Shown: positions 12,381-24,481 of the stretch, piece after piece
Numbering within the stretch: the stretch's first letter is position 1
Layout: each line of letters starts with the position of its first letter
Origin: Floccularia luteovirens
Taxonomy: Eukaryota; Basidiomycota; Agaricomycetes; Agaricales; Squamanitaceae
NCBI GenBank assembly: GCA_009739215.1
Contig: VSJF01000011.1
Location: 868,001 to 932,000, forward strand
Length of the DNA stretch: 64,000 nt
Direction: 5' to 3'
Notes under the pieces: generated by a model
Seen by the model: only the letters and a program-made list of their open reading frames with translations
The model's database searches: none
Told to the model about the DNA's origin: nothing
Made by a program: the position numbers and the translations under genes

Positions 12381-13725
12381 ATTTCAGTAATTCCTTTCCC
12401 CAGTTTTTCTCCCTCTCACCGTCTCAGTTTCTCTTGATTTTGAAACTTCTCCCCACCCCATTAGTGAGGTGGAATGAAAGAGCTGTCTATTCATGTGGCT
12501 CTCACATATACCCCCAGACTTGAATGCTATCTCACATCGAATATTATAGACATTATCGATTATTATGTGTATCCTTATCTGGCCACTATTTTGCTCACTG
12601 TTCGTAATGACCTTGCATACTAACTTTACCGTTATACCCCCACATAAATAAAATCACTCCATGGATTGGGGTGATTATCCTTACGATTTATACGTAGACA
12701 CATGACAATAAAATCATCACATACAGTATATCATGGGATACGAGCGAAGATGTCATAGTTGCATCTACAGTTTACTCATCTAGTAAATATTGATCCGGGC
12801 ACTTGACAATGGCTATGCGCTAAAAAGAGTGCAGGAACAATCGAATCCAAGTTCCGTTGACGATAAATAGAGTTAAACAAACAGTGGAATTCACAGGTAC
12901 AGGTACACCGAGTGTACGAAAAAAAAAATCTTTATAGAAATGGAACAGTAAATTTTGTTTGGTCACAGCCTCGAGCGCCACCATAAAACCCACCCCGACA
13001 CCAACGCGAGATATTCTAATCTAACAAAATTCAATAGTCGTTCCGGCATATCTCATCGTGCGGGCTCAATTGACTCAATGAAGCTGTTAACAGCCGCTAT
13101 GACATGTGAGACTCGTACTATATTACTATGAATTTTTATAACTCCCAATGAAAACTTTTCGTCGACACCGGAAGGCAAAAACAATGGTTATCGTTTCTTG
13201 TACACTTGGTTAGGGGCTGGAAAGAAGTATGTGTTAATGTTCAAACAAACGACGGCTTTGTAAGTGGCAGCTTGTGTCATCCAACTCGACTTTGTTTGAA
13301 CATATTCTTGACTGCAGAGTGCTAATTATGGATCAGACTCATAATGTCCGTGGTAAGCTTCATGACCTTTAGCTTCCTCTTACGGAAATTCTATGCGAGG
13401 AACTGAGTTCATAAGATACGGTGACTTTTTGTCCCAATTTGATGATGACTAGTGGCATTGCTTTGCAGGTATGGAGCGCTCCAAGACTATCATTAAACAT
13501 CGTTGATAGCCCAAAGAGCCGGTGCGTGCCCCAAGTCAGCAAGGAAACGGTGAGCAATTTCGGAATCCTGCCTTGTAGATTTTATGACCAAATCTTTCCA
13601 AAGTCGAGTTTGTTGTTAATACGCCCTGCGCAAATAAATTGGTCTGTAGGCCTGCTTGATCTACAAAACTTGTTTGGAATCGATATTTGCATTGAACTTC
13701 ATTTCACTTTAATGCCTTGATTGTG

Positions 13726-14287
13726 CTAATCAAGTTGAGGGACTGCGCTCAGGGTGGCAACAATCTGCTGTCTTGCTTTGCCACCCGTCCAATGAATTGT
13801 CAAATCATAAACCGCCGTCAATGGCTCGACAACAATCTCTTTTCCCAACCAGATCAGCCGTAGAATCCAATTTGTGGTCCTGGGTCAGTCTCTTAGCTGT
13901 TGGACAAGTGAATACCATCTAACCTACTGACATATGTCATAAGGATGCGAGGGAACTGTGTGTACCGCTGAAAATCAAGATCAAGTTGTTCGCGTAGGAA
14001 GTTCGAATAATAGGCGATGGGTTCAAATAACATGCATCCTTCGTTGTTCCTGCATTCTCGGATGAGCGTTGGAATGAGCAAGGGTTGTGAAATTCCATCC
14101 GTTATCCTTGAAGTTCCCCTAATGATCCCGCGTGAAAGATAAATTCCGGTCGTGTTGAAGATGATATCTTTGATCGCGTCGCGACGAGTGTCTTCGCTGG
14201 TACCATGTGCAGGCAGCAACTGTAAGACGCTGAATTGCAACCAGGGAAGGTTCTAAGATGCAGTCGTCCTTGAATCCTGCGAGTTCC
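13726..14287 (-). pseudogene. 3' fragment of an unrecognised gene
   Basis: Two exons on the - strand splice cleanly: 13,924 to about 14,287, then 13,726-13,879, with a 44-base intron (donor GTTAGA, acceptor CCCAG). The joined frame encodes a fragment including YLSRGIIRGTSRITDGISQP and ends WTGGKARQQIVATL... before a TAG. Codon use and splicing look like genuine coding DNA, but I cannot name the family. The 5' end is missing: upstream sequence is replaced at about 14,288 by the D-amino-acid oxidase 3' remnant, in the opposite orientation. The stop codon lies only about 35 bases from the inner end of the left duplication arm, so this fragment fills the breakpoint region. Confidence 0.5.
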
Positions 14288-14470
14288 TGTCATTTGGGTG
14301 TGCTGGGGACATTATGTCGATTATCAAGGAGATGGAGTCTGAGGTTCCTGCTACCACGGAGTTCGTCAAGGCTCACTTGTAAGATTCGCTGGATATTTGT
14401 GTAGGACACGGGATGTATACTCCGTCTGAAAATTGTAATTGATATGTTAACGACAAGGTATGATCATTAT
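14288..14470 (+). pseudogene. Truncated 3' end of D-amino-acid oxidase
   Basis: From TGTCATTTGGGTGTGCTGG this stretch repeats, almost base for base, the last 30 codons of the oxidase gene at 25,045-26,495, including the stop codon and the final residues VKAHL. The similarity weakens but continues into the 3' UTR (AAAATTGTAAT and GGTATGAT blocks). Everything upstream of it in the oxidase gene is absent. In gene order (DUF6699 copy, then oxidase) it is colinear with the right arm, so it marks the inward continuation of the inverted duplication after deletion of most of the oxidase. Confidence 0.85.
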
Positions 14471-15333
14471 GTATAGTAGATTGAAGTGCAACCGTTATAC
14501 AACATTTAATAATGCGCCGTATTCTTATGGGTCAAATACGACAAGAACTGACACTGCCTGCCACTTCGTACAGTTACCCACAGCAAAATTGAGCCAACGA
14601 ACAAAGACCCAAGACACACATATCTGAAACTCCGTTCGGCATGTAGAAAATAGCGATTGTACCACAGTCCGCTCATGACCTTCCCCTTATTTGATGCTCT
14701 TAACTCCTAATAATATGCGAGTTCAGCCTAAGCGGCACCTATCCCTGAAATATGTCGGTGTGGCCCTTGACAAATATGGAAGTGCTGTAAAAATTCGTGA
14801 CCTGAAACCTGTGTTGGGACGGGTCTAGGTCACACGGACACATGCTTTGTATAGCTTTTATCGCCTTAGGATTCTTGGTTGTCGGGAGGAAGAATGATTT
14901 TACGTCGAAATTCCAGTGTGATCGCTCTAATATGTCATTGATTGTGAAAGCACGAAAACAATGTAAGTCATATGTACATCAACTTTAAAACGAGTTGTGT
15001 TTCTTTTCATTTCGTGTGAGGGCTACAATTCATTTGGTGCGGCAGTGACACGTATGGGGAGTTGGGGTGGACGTTGATGCCATATTAGCATCGATGAGTA
15101 AACGTCATCGTCTACGAAACTATTTTAACTTTCACCGACTGTCATGTGTTACCAAATGCTGTGCACGACTTATTTGGGTAAGACGATGGGAGCAGTAAGC
15201 CGAAGGACCACTATATCTACCTACACCGCACCTAAAACCCCATTGCACCCCCCACGACATTTCATACCAAACTTATATTACCCTGCATTCGCTCTCCCAC
15301 CAAAAGTAATTCTTGGAAACTACAGATTACGTC
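14471..15333. other. Intergenic DNA upstream of the glycine-rich gene
   Basis: I see no supported gene. An upstream exon of the next gene, for instance one encoding a signal peptide, could lie in the 15,144-15,300 open frame, but I found no convincing splice into it. Confidence 0.4.
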
Positions 15334-16362
15334 ATGTACTTCCCCTATCTGTCAGAACGCAAGAATATAAAGAAACTATATCCTAGAAAAGGTGGAGGTG
15401 GAGGTGGAAAGGGCGGTAGTGGTGGTGGTGGCGGCAGCGGCGCTAAAGGCGGTAGTACAGGAGGAGGAGGTAGTGGCGCTGGCCGTTCAAGCTCAATCAA
15501 CTCAGGCGCGGGTGCGAAATCCGCCACGCCGTTCAGCAGAGGTGGTGGCCCAGTAACAACTATTCCAGCGGGACAACCCTTTGCAGGTCGCCTTGCGGGT
15601 GGTGGTACAAGAGATCAGGTGTATGGGAACCAGTGAGCAATGCGATCAATGTTAACCTATAGTGAATGACGTTTACCATCCGTTTAGGCAATATGGCAGT
15701 GGATATCCTGGTACACCAGCAAGTCGCGGTGTTGATGGAAAGAACTTCCCTTTCTTCTTCTGGCCAGTAGCATGGGGTGGACTAATAGGTGGTGGTATAG
15801 GATCTTCTGCTTATCTACACTCAAACCAGGTCAGTGATGCATTTGGATTATTTTAACAGCAAGATTGACTAGGTATCTTGAATAGTATGGTCGCCCAAAT
15901 AACTCGACTAGGCCGGGAGGTGTCATGTTCACTACAGCATTCCAGTCCAATACCCAAAACACGACATATCGCCTGTTTGCAGACAATACCACCGTGTCGT
16001 CGCTTGTGGATGATATTGCAACAAATTGTTCCGCCAGCCTTGTATCTGGGTCTACGCCGGTCATATCAACTCCTTACAATGACTCCTCGACGGATCTTCC
16101 TAAACCAGAGCAAGCTATCCAGTATTACCGTGCGAGCAGTGTAGCATTAACCCTGGATGGTTACAACAACACTGGTGCCTTAGGTCCAGAAGGAACACCC
16201 GACACTCCCCTGCCTACTGCAATTGACACAACCTTACTTGACTGTCTCAATAACACAATCGGACAGGCTGTTCCTCTTATCGATGGTGTGGGCATGAGGT
16301 ATTCAACACCTCCAGCTGCCAGTCTCGTGGGTTTGATTTGGATCCTTTGGTATCTTTTATGA
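15334..16362 (+). CDS. Glycine-rich, Ser/Thr-rich membrane protein of unknown function
   Basis: Three exons: 15,334-15,632, 15,688-15,829 and 15,886-16,362, joined by 55- and 56-base GT-AG introns in matching phase. The product is about 305 residues. It starts with a short basic segment, then a Gly/Ser repeat region, then a Phe/Trp-rich hydrophobic stretch (FPFFFWPVAWGG, GLIGGGIG) that may be a membrane segment. A YGRPNNSTRPGG motif and an extracellular-type domain with several N-glycosylation sequons and cysteines follow. The last 15 residues are hydrophobic (SLVGLIWILWYLL), suggesting a C-terminal anchor, possibly GPI. I recall similar conserved proteins in Agaricomycetes, none with a known role. 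No signal peptide is visible at the chosen ATG, so an upstream exon is possible. Confidence 0.7.
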
Positions 16363-19082
16363 AACACAAACTGAAGAAAAAACGATTTTCACGCTTTATG
16401 GCAATTTACAACCTCCTTTTCTTTATGTATTCTACGGAGAACCTGATGATGATTTATACCCCCGCCCGTTATCAAATTTTATATGTTCTTTATCTCCTTG
16501 TTGAGTCCACAACGTATGTATGCCGTCCTGATGTAGTAACTGATCCACTACTATATAGAGTTTTAATGCAGCATATGTCAATATATTGAATATAATATTC
16601 ATTCTCCTTACAGTAACAGTTTGTATTGAATGGTGCTTGTCATCGAATTAAGTTAAAAGTTCTATGTATTTAGCTTTATTTTCTTTCACACATACAGGAT
16701 AAATAAGCACAAATTCTTTTCATTGGTTCGCGTTTGCACGTGTTCGGTTTCCCCTCGGTATTTTCAAAATTGATACTTCCATATGATGACCCAAGTGCTC
16801 TCGGTAAAACGCCTCCTAAAATGGAGGAGGATACAAGAACAGTCGAGCGGGATGTCAACATTGGTTGGAAGAATGACTCAAAAGTGCGTTCGAGGAAAAA
16901 GTCTCTTCAACTTACATGAATCTTGATAGCTCCTTTTGAAAAGCAGCCCGTACTTACTATTTGGGGTGCATGCCCCAAAATAGGTTAACTATGTTATAGT
17001 GGCCAATCTCCAACCGGGTGAATGCAATGGTGCCGAGCCCATATATAAAACCCAAGTTCGCACACCCTTGTTTCATTTCACTCAATGAAGAATAAACTGA
17101 TTGTGAGGGACCGATGCGAACAACATTCCTACTCGCAAATAAAACTCACAGAGTCTTCGGCACATGCCAGTTTGTGAATGATACCCTCCTCGTCCGAGTC
17201 TCGACAAAGAGTTGACCCCGTATCTGCCATAGGTTCATTGCTTATTATATGCATATAACCTGCACCACTTGTCGCAATCTGATAAAGAATGCTGTGCCTA
17301 TCTCGACTTCTGGACATATTATTCTCTGAGCTGGGACAGAAGTTGTTGGCAGGATGGTCTGGGTATATGAGCTATGGAGCACCATGATCTATCGCGGGGA
17401 AAATGTCCAGAATGTCATATCGAAGGAAGCAACATATTGAACCACATGTTGGGAAGTCGGTGCCACACGACTTCAGAAGTTCTGTGTACAAGTCTGTCAA
17501 TTCAAAATGACCTTACAAGCAAAACCTTGGTACTAGACCGGGACTTGTAAGTTCGATCTTCTTATGATTATGATACAGTTTGCACCATGGTGGCGTTTTT
17601 GATGAATAACAGATATCATATTACGCAAAGAAGTGGGTTATCCAACACCCCATTCTCAGTGACCTATCACGAGTGGAGAGGGGTGAGACCAAAGCGAAAG
17701 GCACGAGAACTCGAATGTATTGCTTTTTGTGCTATCATCAAATGATTCGTGTATCATTGGTGATAATGGGTGTTAAGTGATATACTTACTTGGATATCGC
17801 GGAGCTTTAGCTGTCTTCAGATTATGGCAGGGTGGGAATGGCAACTGATGATCAAAATGGAATCAAAAAGGAGATCACCCCGGCGGGTAAGTACAGTGTA
17901 CGATTGCGTAAGTACTTACGATTGATAGGAACCTCAATTAACGATTCACTTGTGGCCCGCCGTTTATGTTGGGTGGACATTATCCACTTGGAGACTAGTC
18001 ATTTATCCATTTATTAAGCGATAGGGTGACGCACCCGAGTTTGGTCCGTTGTCAGACTGGTTGATAAAAACTCTTGGAGAGTCAAGCCTTTTGAACTGAT
18101 CAGCGTCGCTGGGCGGAGAGCCAATGTTATATATTTTCTCCGACTCCCCTTGATTTTGTTCTATTGATTTAGGTTTCAATATTCCTGAAGAGCTCAGTGC
18201 TCTGGTATACGCCGAATCGGACATGTGATTGTTCGAGAGAAGCAGAATATTTGCGAACCTCGGTCACCTTAACGATACCCAAAATAAAACAGCGTATCAA
18301 CCTTGCTATTTTTTTCGTAGTAGCTGCCCAAATTTACCAAACAGCGTGGAGATTCGGTTGTTAAACTGACGCCAAGTGTATTTTCAGGGTCATTTACTGT
18401 GCTCATCAGTCAAATTCAAGCTTTGACAAGAAATTAGCGACCTCGGCGAGAACTATCGGCCTCCAGCAATTCGATCGATCAAGGAACCAAGTATTCAGTA
18501 TTAGCTATGGATCAAACAGATTTCGTGGTGAAATCTTGCACAATTCCTTGTAGCATGGGGGCCCAAGAATAAAGACTCCCAGCGTCTCATATCCAGGTTG
18601 TCCGTCAAATTGCCCTTATCATGTAATCTTTTACTATTAGTATCTCCACAAGGCCCCATTTCTGATTTTATCCCACTACATCTCCTGTTGCCTCTGATCG
18701 ATATACCTTCTATCTTGCTTTTTTCAGGGGAAAATTTATGAAAGAGGGTTTGTGGCTTGATTTCATTCTCCAAATCGATCATTCATAACCTCACGTGTCG
18801 AACGTGTTTGCGATCGTGACTGGAATATATTCTTTCGGCCCTTACGGAAGCAAATGTATAAACTGGTAATTTATATCTTTTTCATTGAAACGCCTTCTAA
18901 TGACATTATGACAGTTACCCAGAATTGTGCTTGTGACACTGGACCATGGGGGTATCCACGGAGGCTCTTCTTGACTATAAATATAGAGACGATCCAATGC
19001 TCCCTAACTGAACCTTTTTCCAAGAGTTCACCGCTTACAAGATCTCTTTTCTGTACATTTTCGCATATCCATTTTCTCCTAT
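16363..19082. other. Intergenic DNA between the glycine-rich gene and MIOX
   Basis: This is about 2.7 kb without a supported gene. Short open frames on both strands (60-95 codons) do not splice together or show known domains. The last 110 bases hold the probable MIOX promoter. Confidence 0.45.
18976..18983 (+). promoter_or_regulatory. TATA box of the myo-inositol oxygenase gene
   Basis: TATAAATA lies 100 bases upstream of the MIOX start codon, a usual spacing for a fungal gene with a short leader. The assignment rests on sequence and distance only. Confidence 0.5.
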
Positions 19083-20499
19083 ATGCCTGCCCCGAAGCTC
19101 AACCTCGAAAGTACTTCTGACGCGGTCGATGAAGGTGAGTTAATTAGACTTGATACCTCCAACCGCTGGGAAACGATCCTGACAGTTTACTCCACAGTAA
19201 ACAAATTCAAAGGCAAAGTCCAGTGGGACGTCAATGCAGATTTTGACAAGGAGAAAGATAAGACTCAATTCAGGAGATATGAAGATGCCTGCGATCGAGT
19301 TAAGAACTTCTACAAGGAGCAACACGGTTTGTCACGTTGACATGAATTGATTATGCGGCTGCTGATATGCCTCTTTGATCAAAACAGCTAAACAAACTGT
19401 AGAATTCAATATTCACGCACGTGTGAAATTCAGAAAGGGTGTAAGGGCCCGTATGGGTAATGTCTCTTCCAGCTATCAAGAATACAAAGGACTAAGACCT
19501 TGATCAAAGGGATTTGGGAAGCAATGGAAAAGCTCAATACCCTAATTGACGATTCTGATCCTGATGTGAGAGCTATACATTTAGTCTGAAGCGGCTGCTT
19601 ATCGCGAAATGTGTCAGACCGACGTATCGCAAATCGTCCACCTATTACAGACCGCAGAGGCTATCCGTAGGGACGGAAAACCGGAATGGATGCAAGTCGT
19701 TGGACTTGTTCATGACCTAGGAAAACTCTTGTACCTGTTTGGGTCCGAGTACGTTTGGCAGTTAATCATCCGTATAACGAGGTATTTTGCTAATCGATGT
19801 ACACAGTGGCCAATGGGACGTTGTCGGTGTGAGCGCCTTGTAACTTATTCTCTAGAGTGTGACTGAAGCACTTTGCGAATTTTAGGACACATTTGGTATT
19901 TTAGTCCCAGTGAAATGGCTTCTTGTCCTCCTGATCACTTCCCTCCAGTTGTTGGTTGTAAATTCTCTGACAAGATCATTTATTCGGAAACATTTGATGC
20001 GAACCCTGATTTGAAAGATGCGATTTATTCGACAGAATATGGAGTTTACCAACCGTCTTGTGGGTTAGAGAACGTGATGCTATCATGGGGTCATGATGAG
20101 GTTCTCTTCTTTCGTTCTAAACGGCGAGTAATATTTACCGTGGAATTAGTACTGATATCCATCTCATCAGTACCTATATTATGTTCTCAAAGACCAGTCA
20201 AGTCTTCCAGAAGAAGGGCTCGCAATGATTCGTTACCACAGTTTTTATCCGTGAGCACACGACCTATTTGCTTAAATTATATCCGCTCATTGCGGAAACA
20301 AAAAAAATCAAGCTGGCATCGTGACGGCGCATACTTTCATTTGATGAATGCTGCCGATGAGAAAGCTCTTGCCGCGGTTAGAGCATTCAACCCGTACGAT
20401 TTGTACAGCAAAAGCGATGAGCCTGCCGACCCGGAAACACTGAAGCCCTACTATTCTTCACTTATTGCCAAGTTTTTCCCAGCGGTGATTGAGTGGTAA
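19083..20499 (+). CDS. MIOX: Myo-inositol oxygenase
   Basis: The enzyme opens myo-inositol with O2 to give D-glucuronate, using a cytosolic di-iron centre. The gene has ten exons: 19,083-19,134, 19,198-19,326, 19,388-19,456, 19,510-19,565, 19,618-19,748, 19,807-19,828, 19,886-19,895, 19,949-20,100, 20,171-20,250 and 20,313-20,499. All nine introns are GT-AG and the phases agree, giving 295 residues, normal for the family. All six iron ligands known from the mouse enzyme are present: H110 (IVHLLQ), H134 and D135 (VHDLGK), H205 (WGHDE), H230 (RYHSF) and D263 (PYDLY). The conserved VVG-DTF-VGC motif is complete only if a 10-base microexon encoding DTF is used. The C-terminus, ending VIEW, matches the family. 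It is intact and lies 309 bases upstream of the arginyl-tRNA synthetase gene. Confidence 0.93.
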
Positions 20500-20808
20500 T
20501 CATTTGAAAGCTCACCCCAAAAATGATATATATATATGCCTTGTGTAGTTCACGACTCTTCTGTATTTGCATAGGTCTTTGTATCAAATGATTTATGGAG
20601 AGAAGGTCACGTTATGTGTTGATGAGTCACGACGAGTAAATTTCCAGTTTTGTCATTGTGACAGTTCTAATAAAATCTTATCGATCCACTGACCGGAATA
20701 GTCCTCGTCCTGGCTTCTCTCTTTATACGTCGTTCTCTTGTACCATATCTTACTACTTTACAATCAAGGTTTTCACTTCACTGCCGGAAACAATACACTG
20801 TCAAGAAA

Positions 20809-22851
20809 ATGAACATCACCCAAGAATCATTCACCCCTATGACATATAAGTCTCCTTCAACTGTTTCACTACCAGAAGTGCCAGATACAGACCCTTCTCG
20901 ATGTATCCTTGACGCATTCAGGATTGCCATTGCTAAAAGGCTGTCCGATGCCCTACCATTAACTTTGGAACAAGCATATTCTGGTGTGGATTACGGGAAG
21001 AAGGGAGAAGATTTCACTGTAGCGCTACCCAGGTTCAGGTTACCAGGAAAAGTTGACGAGTTGGCGGCAAAAGTTACCGATAAGGTGAGTTTATATTGTT
21101 TCCCTTTTTGAACTGTAGGCTCATTAATTTCTGCATTCTACCACAGTTCGAACCCGACGATTGGGTAGAATCCATAACACTCGACAAAGCTTTCCTTCAC
21201 TTCCGGGTCAATACAAAAAATATGATCCGCGAAGTCCTTCAACAAGTTTACGCACGCACACATAGTTTACCGACATCTCCTGATTATGGTTCGAATCTTT
21301 CCGGAAGGGGGAAAACTGTGTTGATCGAGTATTCATCGCCAAACATTGCAAAATCATTCCATGTGGGACATTTGCGAAGTACAATCATTGGTGCCTTCCT
21401 AGCTAATATTTATCGGGCATGTGGTTGGAAAGTGATTTCTTTGAATTATCTTGGAGATTGGGGTACTCAGGTATTCTGTCTTGTAATATCCTTCTTCTCA
21501 TGTTTCACACATCTTCCGACAGTTTGGTTTGATTGCTACTGGTTACGAAAAATATGGGTCGCAAGAAGAACTTGAGAGGGACGCCATTAAACATCTTTTC
21601 GACGTGTACGTTAAAGTGAACAAAGATGCTGAAGCCGATCCTCAAGTCAAGGCAGAAGCAGCAAAGTGGTTTAAGAGGATGGAAGATGGTAAAGAGGACG
21701 CTTTGAAAAACTGGCGCGTATGGCGAGAGTTGAGTGTCAAGAAATACGAAGAGGAGTACGAACGATTGAACGTGAAATTCGACGTATATACCGGGGAGAG
21801 CGCCGTTGGAAAGGAGTGGATGGATAAAGCCCTTCAGCGGTTAGATAAGATGGGGTTGATCAGTGACGTAGACGGTGCTAAACTTGTAGACCTCGAGAAA
21901 TGGAAATTAGGGAAGGCTGTGGTACGGAAGAAAGGCAAGATTTTTTCTACTATATCCCTTCGCTGTAATGTAATTGATGAACGTTGTAAAGATGGAACTT
22001 CTATTTATCTGACACGAGACATCGGAGGAGCTATCGAACGTTACGAAAAATACAAGCCTGACAAAATGATCTATGTTGTATCATCACAGCAGGATCTCCA
22101 TCTTGCCCAGTTTTTCAAAGTTTTGGAGCTCATGGAATTCCCTTGGGCAAAAAACCTGGTGCACATAAACTATGGATTGGTCCAGGGTATGAGTACTCGT
22201 AAAGGAACTGTCGTGTTTTTGGATCAAATTATCAAGGAAGCTGCGCAGGTTATGCACGAGCAGATGCAGAAGAATGAGGAAAAGTACAATGTAATAGATA
22301 ATCCAGAGATGATTAGCTTAGAAATTGGTATCACTGGCGTTAAGATTCAAGATATGGCAGCTAAAAGGTGCGCGCCTAATTCTCCTTTGCAACCAGCCAA
22401 TTCACGTCGTTCTATCAGGATCAATAACTATACGTTCAATTGGGACCGTATGAAGTCCTTTGAAGGCGATACCGGCCCGTATCTACAATACGCCCATGTC
22501 CGACTCGCCTCAATCGAACGTAAAAATCCGGAACTTATACCCCTCCCTCCCAGGTTCAAAATCGACACATCTACTCTTGCAGAATACCCTCAAGCACGAG
22601 ATATAGTCTTCCTTCTAGGTACATACCCTGATGTGGTCAAAGTTGCTTTGAAGACACATGAGCCTAGTGGTATAGTCACTTTTGCGTTTAGGCTTGCACA
22701 TGCTATCTCCAGCGCTTGGGAGACCGTTGTGGTCAAGGGAGAGCAGGATCTAGAGAAGGCTAGAGCAAAAATGTACCTATATGAGGCGGCACGAGACGTA
22801 CTTGCCGCTTCTATGCGGCTACTTAGTATAAGGCCACTAGAGAGGATGTAA
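20809..22851 (+). CDS. Arginyl-tRNA synthetase
   Basis: This class I enzyme charges tRNA-Arg. Five exons (20,809-21,084, 21,147-21,470, 21,523-21,934, 21,992-22,367 and 22,419-22,851) give 606 residues. Order: an N-terminal tRNA-recognition domain (residues 20-130); the catalytic core with the HIGH-type motif FHVGH at 163-167 after SSPNIAK; the KMSKS equivalent MSTRKG at about 404-409; and a C-terminal DALR-type anticodon domain ending in the typical RPLERM. Introns 3 (57 bases) and 4 (51 bases) are multiples of three with no stop, so unspliced RNA would read through. They are recognised because splicing restores RKKDGTS and AAKRINNYTF. Intron 3 uses a GC donor (GCAAGA). No clear mitochondrial presequence is seen; one gene may serve both compartments. 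Confidence 0.93.
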
Positions 22852-23042
22852 AACCTGCATACAAATACAACCATATCCCATTTAAAAACAATGACTCGAC
22901 TTATGAGGTAAGTACCTAATTTAGTGGGCACATGGTACAAGAGTCAGTATGACTAAGGAACCTCTAAATCAAACAAGAGTAAACAAATTTCAACCATTCC
23001 AGCAGTTTGCTTCTTGAGAATTAAATTATTGCTCTCCATAAT

Positions 23043-24481
23043 ATGGCTGGTAAGTCTAATTGAACTACTCGACTGTGAATAGCACCTAACCTCGCACGGT
23101 TATATCCAAACCCTAGAAGATTCCTCATACACGACCGTACCGTCATTGCCATTTGATAGTATCTCTTCAATTCGGTATTCACCTACCAATCCAGATCAAC
23201 TACTGGCGTCTTCTTGGGATACAGTTGCGTAAACCGTTTTTTTTTTCAACTGAATATATACTGAAAGAATATATTAGACAGTCCGCTTTTACGAGATTGG
23301 TGAAAAGGGGGTAAAAGAGAGCGAAGCCAAAGCAAAGTTTGATCACCGAGCAGCTGTTCTCGCATGTTGTTTTTCGGACGCGACGCATGGGTATAGTGGG
23401 GGACTTGATACGTCTGTGAGAGAGTGTGTACCAAGTGCGTCAATGTCTTACTTTGCTGTCTATACTAACTTGGTATCCCACAGACTCGATCTTGGAAGTG
23501 AAAATATAACGGCTCTTGGGACACATAATGATAGTGTCTCTTCAATAGTTTTTGCTCGTGAAACAGGTAATTTTTCATAGAACGTTTACGCGTATAGATG
23601 AAATATTCAATTTTCTTTCTAGGTTGTGTCATTTCGGGCTCATGGGATAGGACTTTACGTTTCTGGGATCCACGAGCATCAACAGCACAACAGTCTTTCC
23701 ATGAAACTCCAGAAAGAGTTTATGCAATCGATGCAGTGAATAACACGCTTGTAGTTGCTCTAGCAAGCCGCCTTTTCCATATTTATGATGTACGAAAAAT
23801 GGACGCACCCGTACAACAAAGAGAGAGTAGCTTGAAATTTATGACGAGGTCACTAGCATGTATGCCTGATGGGCAAGGTTCGTCGGCTTGATTCTTGAAT
23901 CTCTCTTTTTCATAGAAAGCAATAATTTTATACAGGATATGCGACCGCATCTGTGGAAGGAAGGATAGCTGTTGAATATTTTGATCCATCCCCAGCTGTT
24001 CAAGAAAAAAAATATGCATTTAAATGTCACCGACAAACGATTGATGATGTAGACCATGTATGGCCAGTCAATGCTCTCGCTTTCCATCCAAGGTGCGACC
24101 ACCACTCTTCTCATTGTTTTTATCTCTTCATTGATATAGCACCCGTTCATGTGCAGATACAACACATTTGCGTCAGCCGGCTCGGATGCAACAGTATCCA
24201 TTTGGGATCACAAAGTGAAAAAACGTCTACGTCAGTATGCCAAGTTCAATAATCCGGTCTCCTCCATTGCTTTTAATTGTGACGGTACCAAACTTGCTAT
24301 TGCCACGAGCTATACATGGGATGAAGGTGAAGCTGGTTTGAAAACGGCCCCACAGCCCCAGATACTCGTAAAGAAGCTGGGAGATGAAGTCAAGGTGAAT
24401 ATTTCTTTTCAAAATTATCGTTAGGAACTCCTCGGATTGAGCTGATGTATCTATCAGCCGAAGGGGTGGACTGGCAACTGA
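23043..24481 (+). CDS. BUB3: Mitotic checkpoint protein BUB3 (WD40)
   Basis: BUB3 is a WD40 propeller that brings BUB1 and BUBR1/MAD3 to phosphorylated KNL1 at kinetochores. Eight exons (23,043-23,049, 23,117-23,223, 23,278-23,423, 23,484-23,566, 23,623-23,877, 23,936-24,092, 24,157-24,394 and 24,458-24,481) give 338 residues, the usual length. Recognisable parts are [77 protein letters not shown] and the late SYTWDEGE loop. The first exon has only seven bases (ATG GCT G) before a good GTAAGT donor. The donor of intron 2 (GTTGCG) is weak, but it is the only choice found that keeps WDTTVRFYE in frame. The gene starts 191 bases after the arginyl-tRNA synthetase stop and is otherwise clean. Confidence 0.9.

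Larger units (their letters stand above)
9806..13690 (+). repeat. Left arm of a large inverted segmental duplication
   Basis: By eye, this segment matches the reverse complement of about 27,424-35,122 along its whole length, with scattered substitutions and small indels. Anchor matches include CAGACAAGTGGGTACATGTT (9,823 against 35,086-35,107 region), the GAGGGAAGGGT block near 10,640, the DUF6699 copy, and GATTTTATGACCAAATC near 13,578. The arm is about 3.9 kb against 7.7 kb for the right arm. Most of the difference is mobile-element DNA present only on the right. It contains a frameshifted DUF6699 copy. The inner end abuts two fused gene fragments. Boundaries are good to perhaps 20 bases. 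Confidence 0.88.

Noticed and set aside
13369..13720. Open frames conserved between the arms near the inner ends
   Set aside because: Frames on both strands are open in both copies and the differences are mostly amino-acid changing, as expected for a recent non-coding duplication.
15345..15527. Proline-rich open frame on the - strand
   Set aside because: It is the antisense shadow of the Gly/Ser repeat in the glycine-rich gene; GGN codons read backwards give proline.
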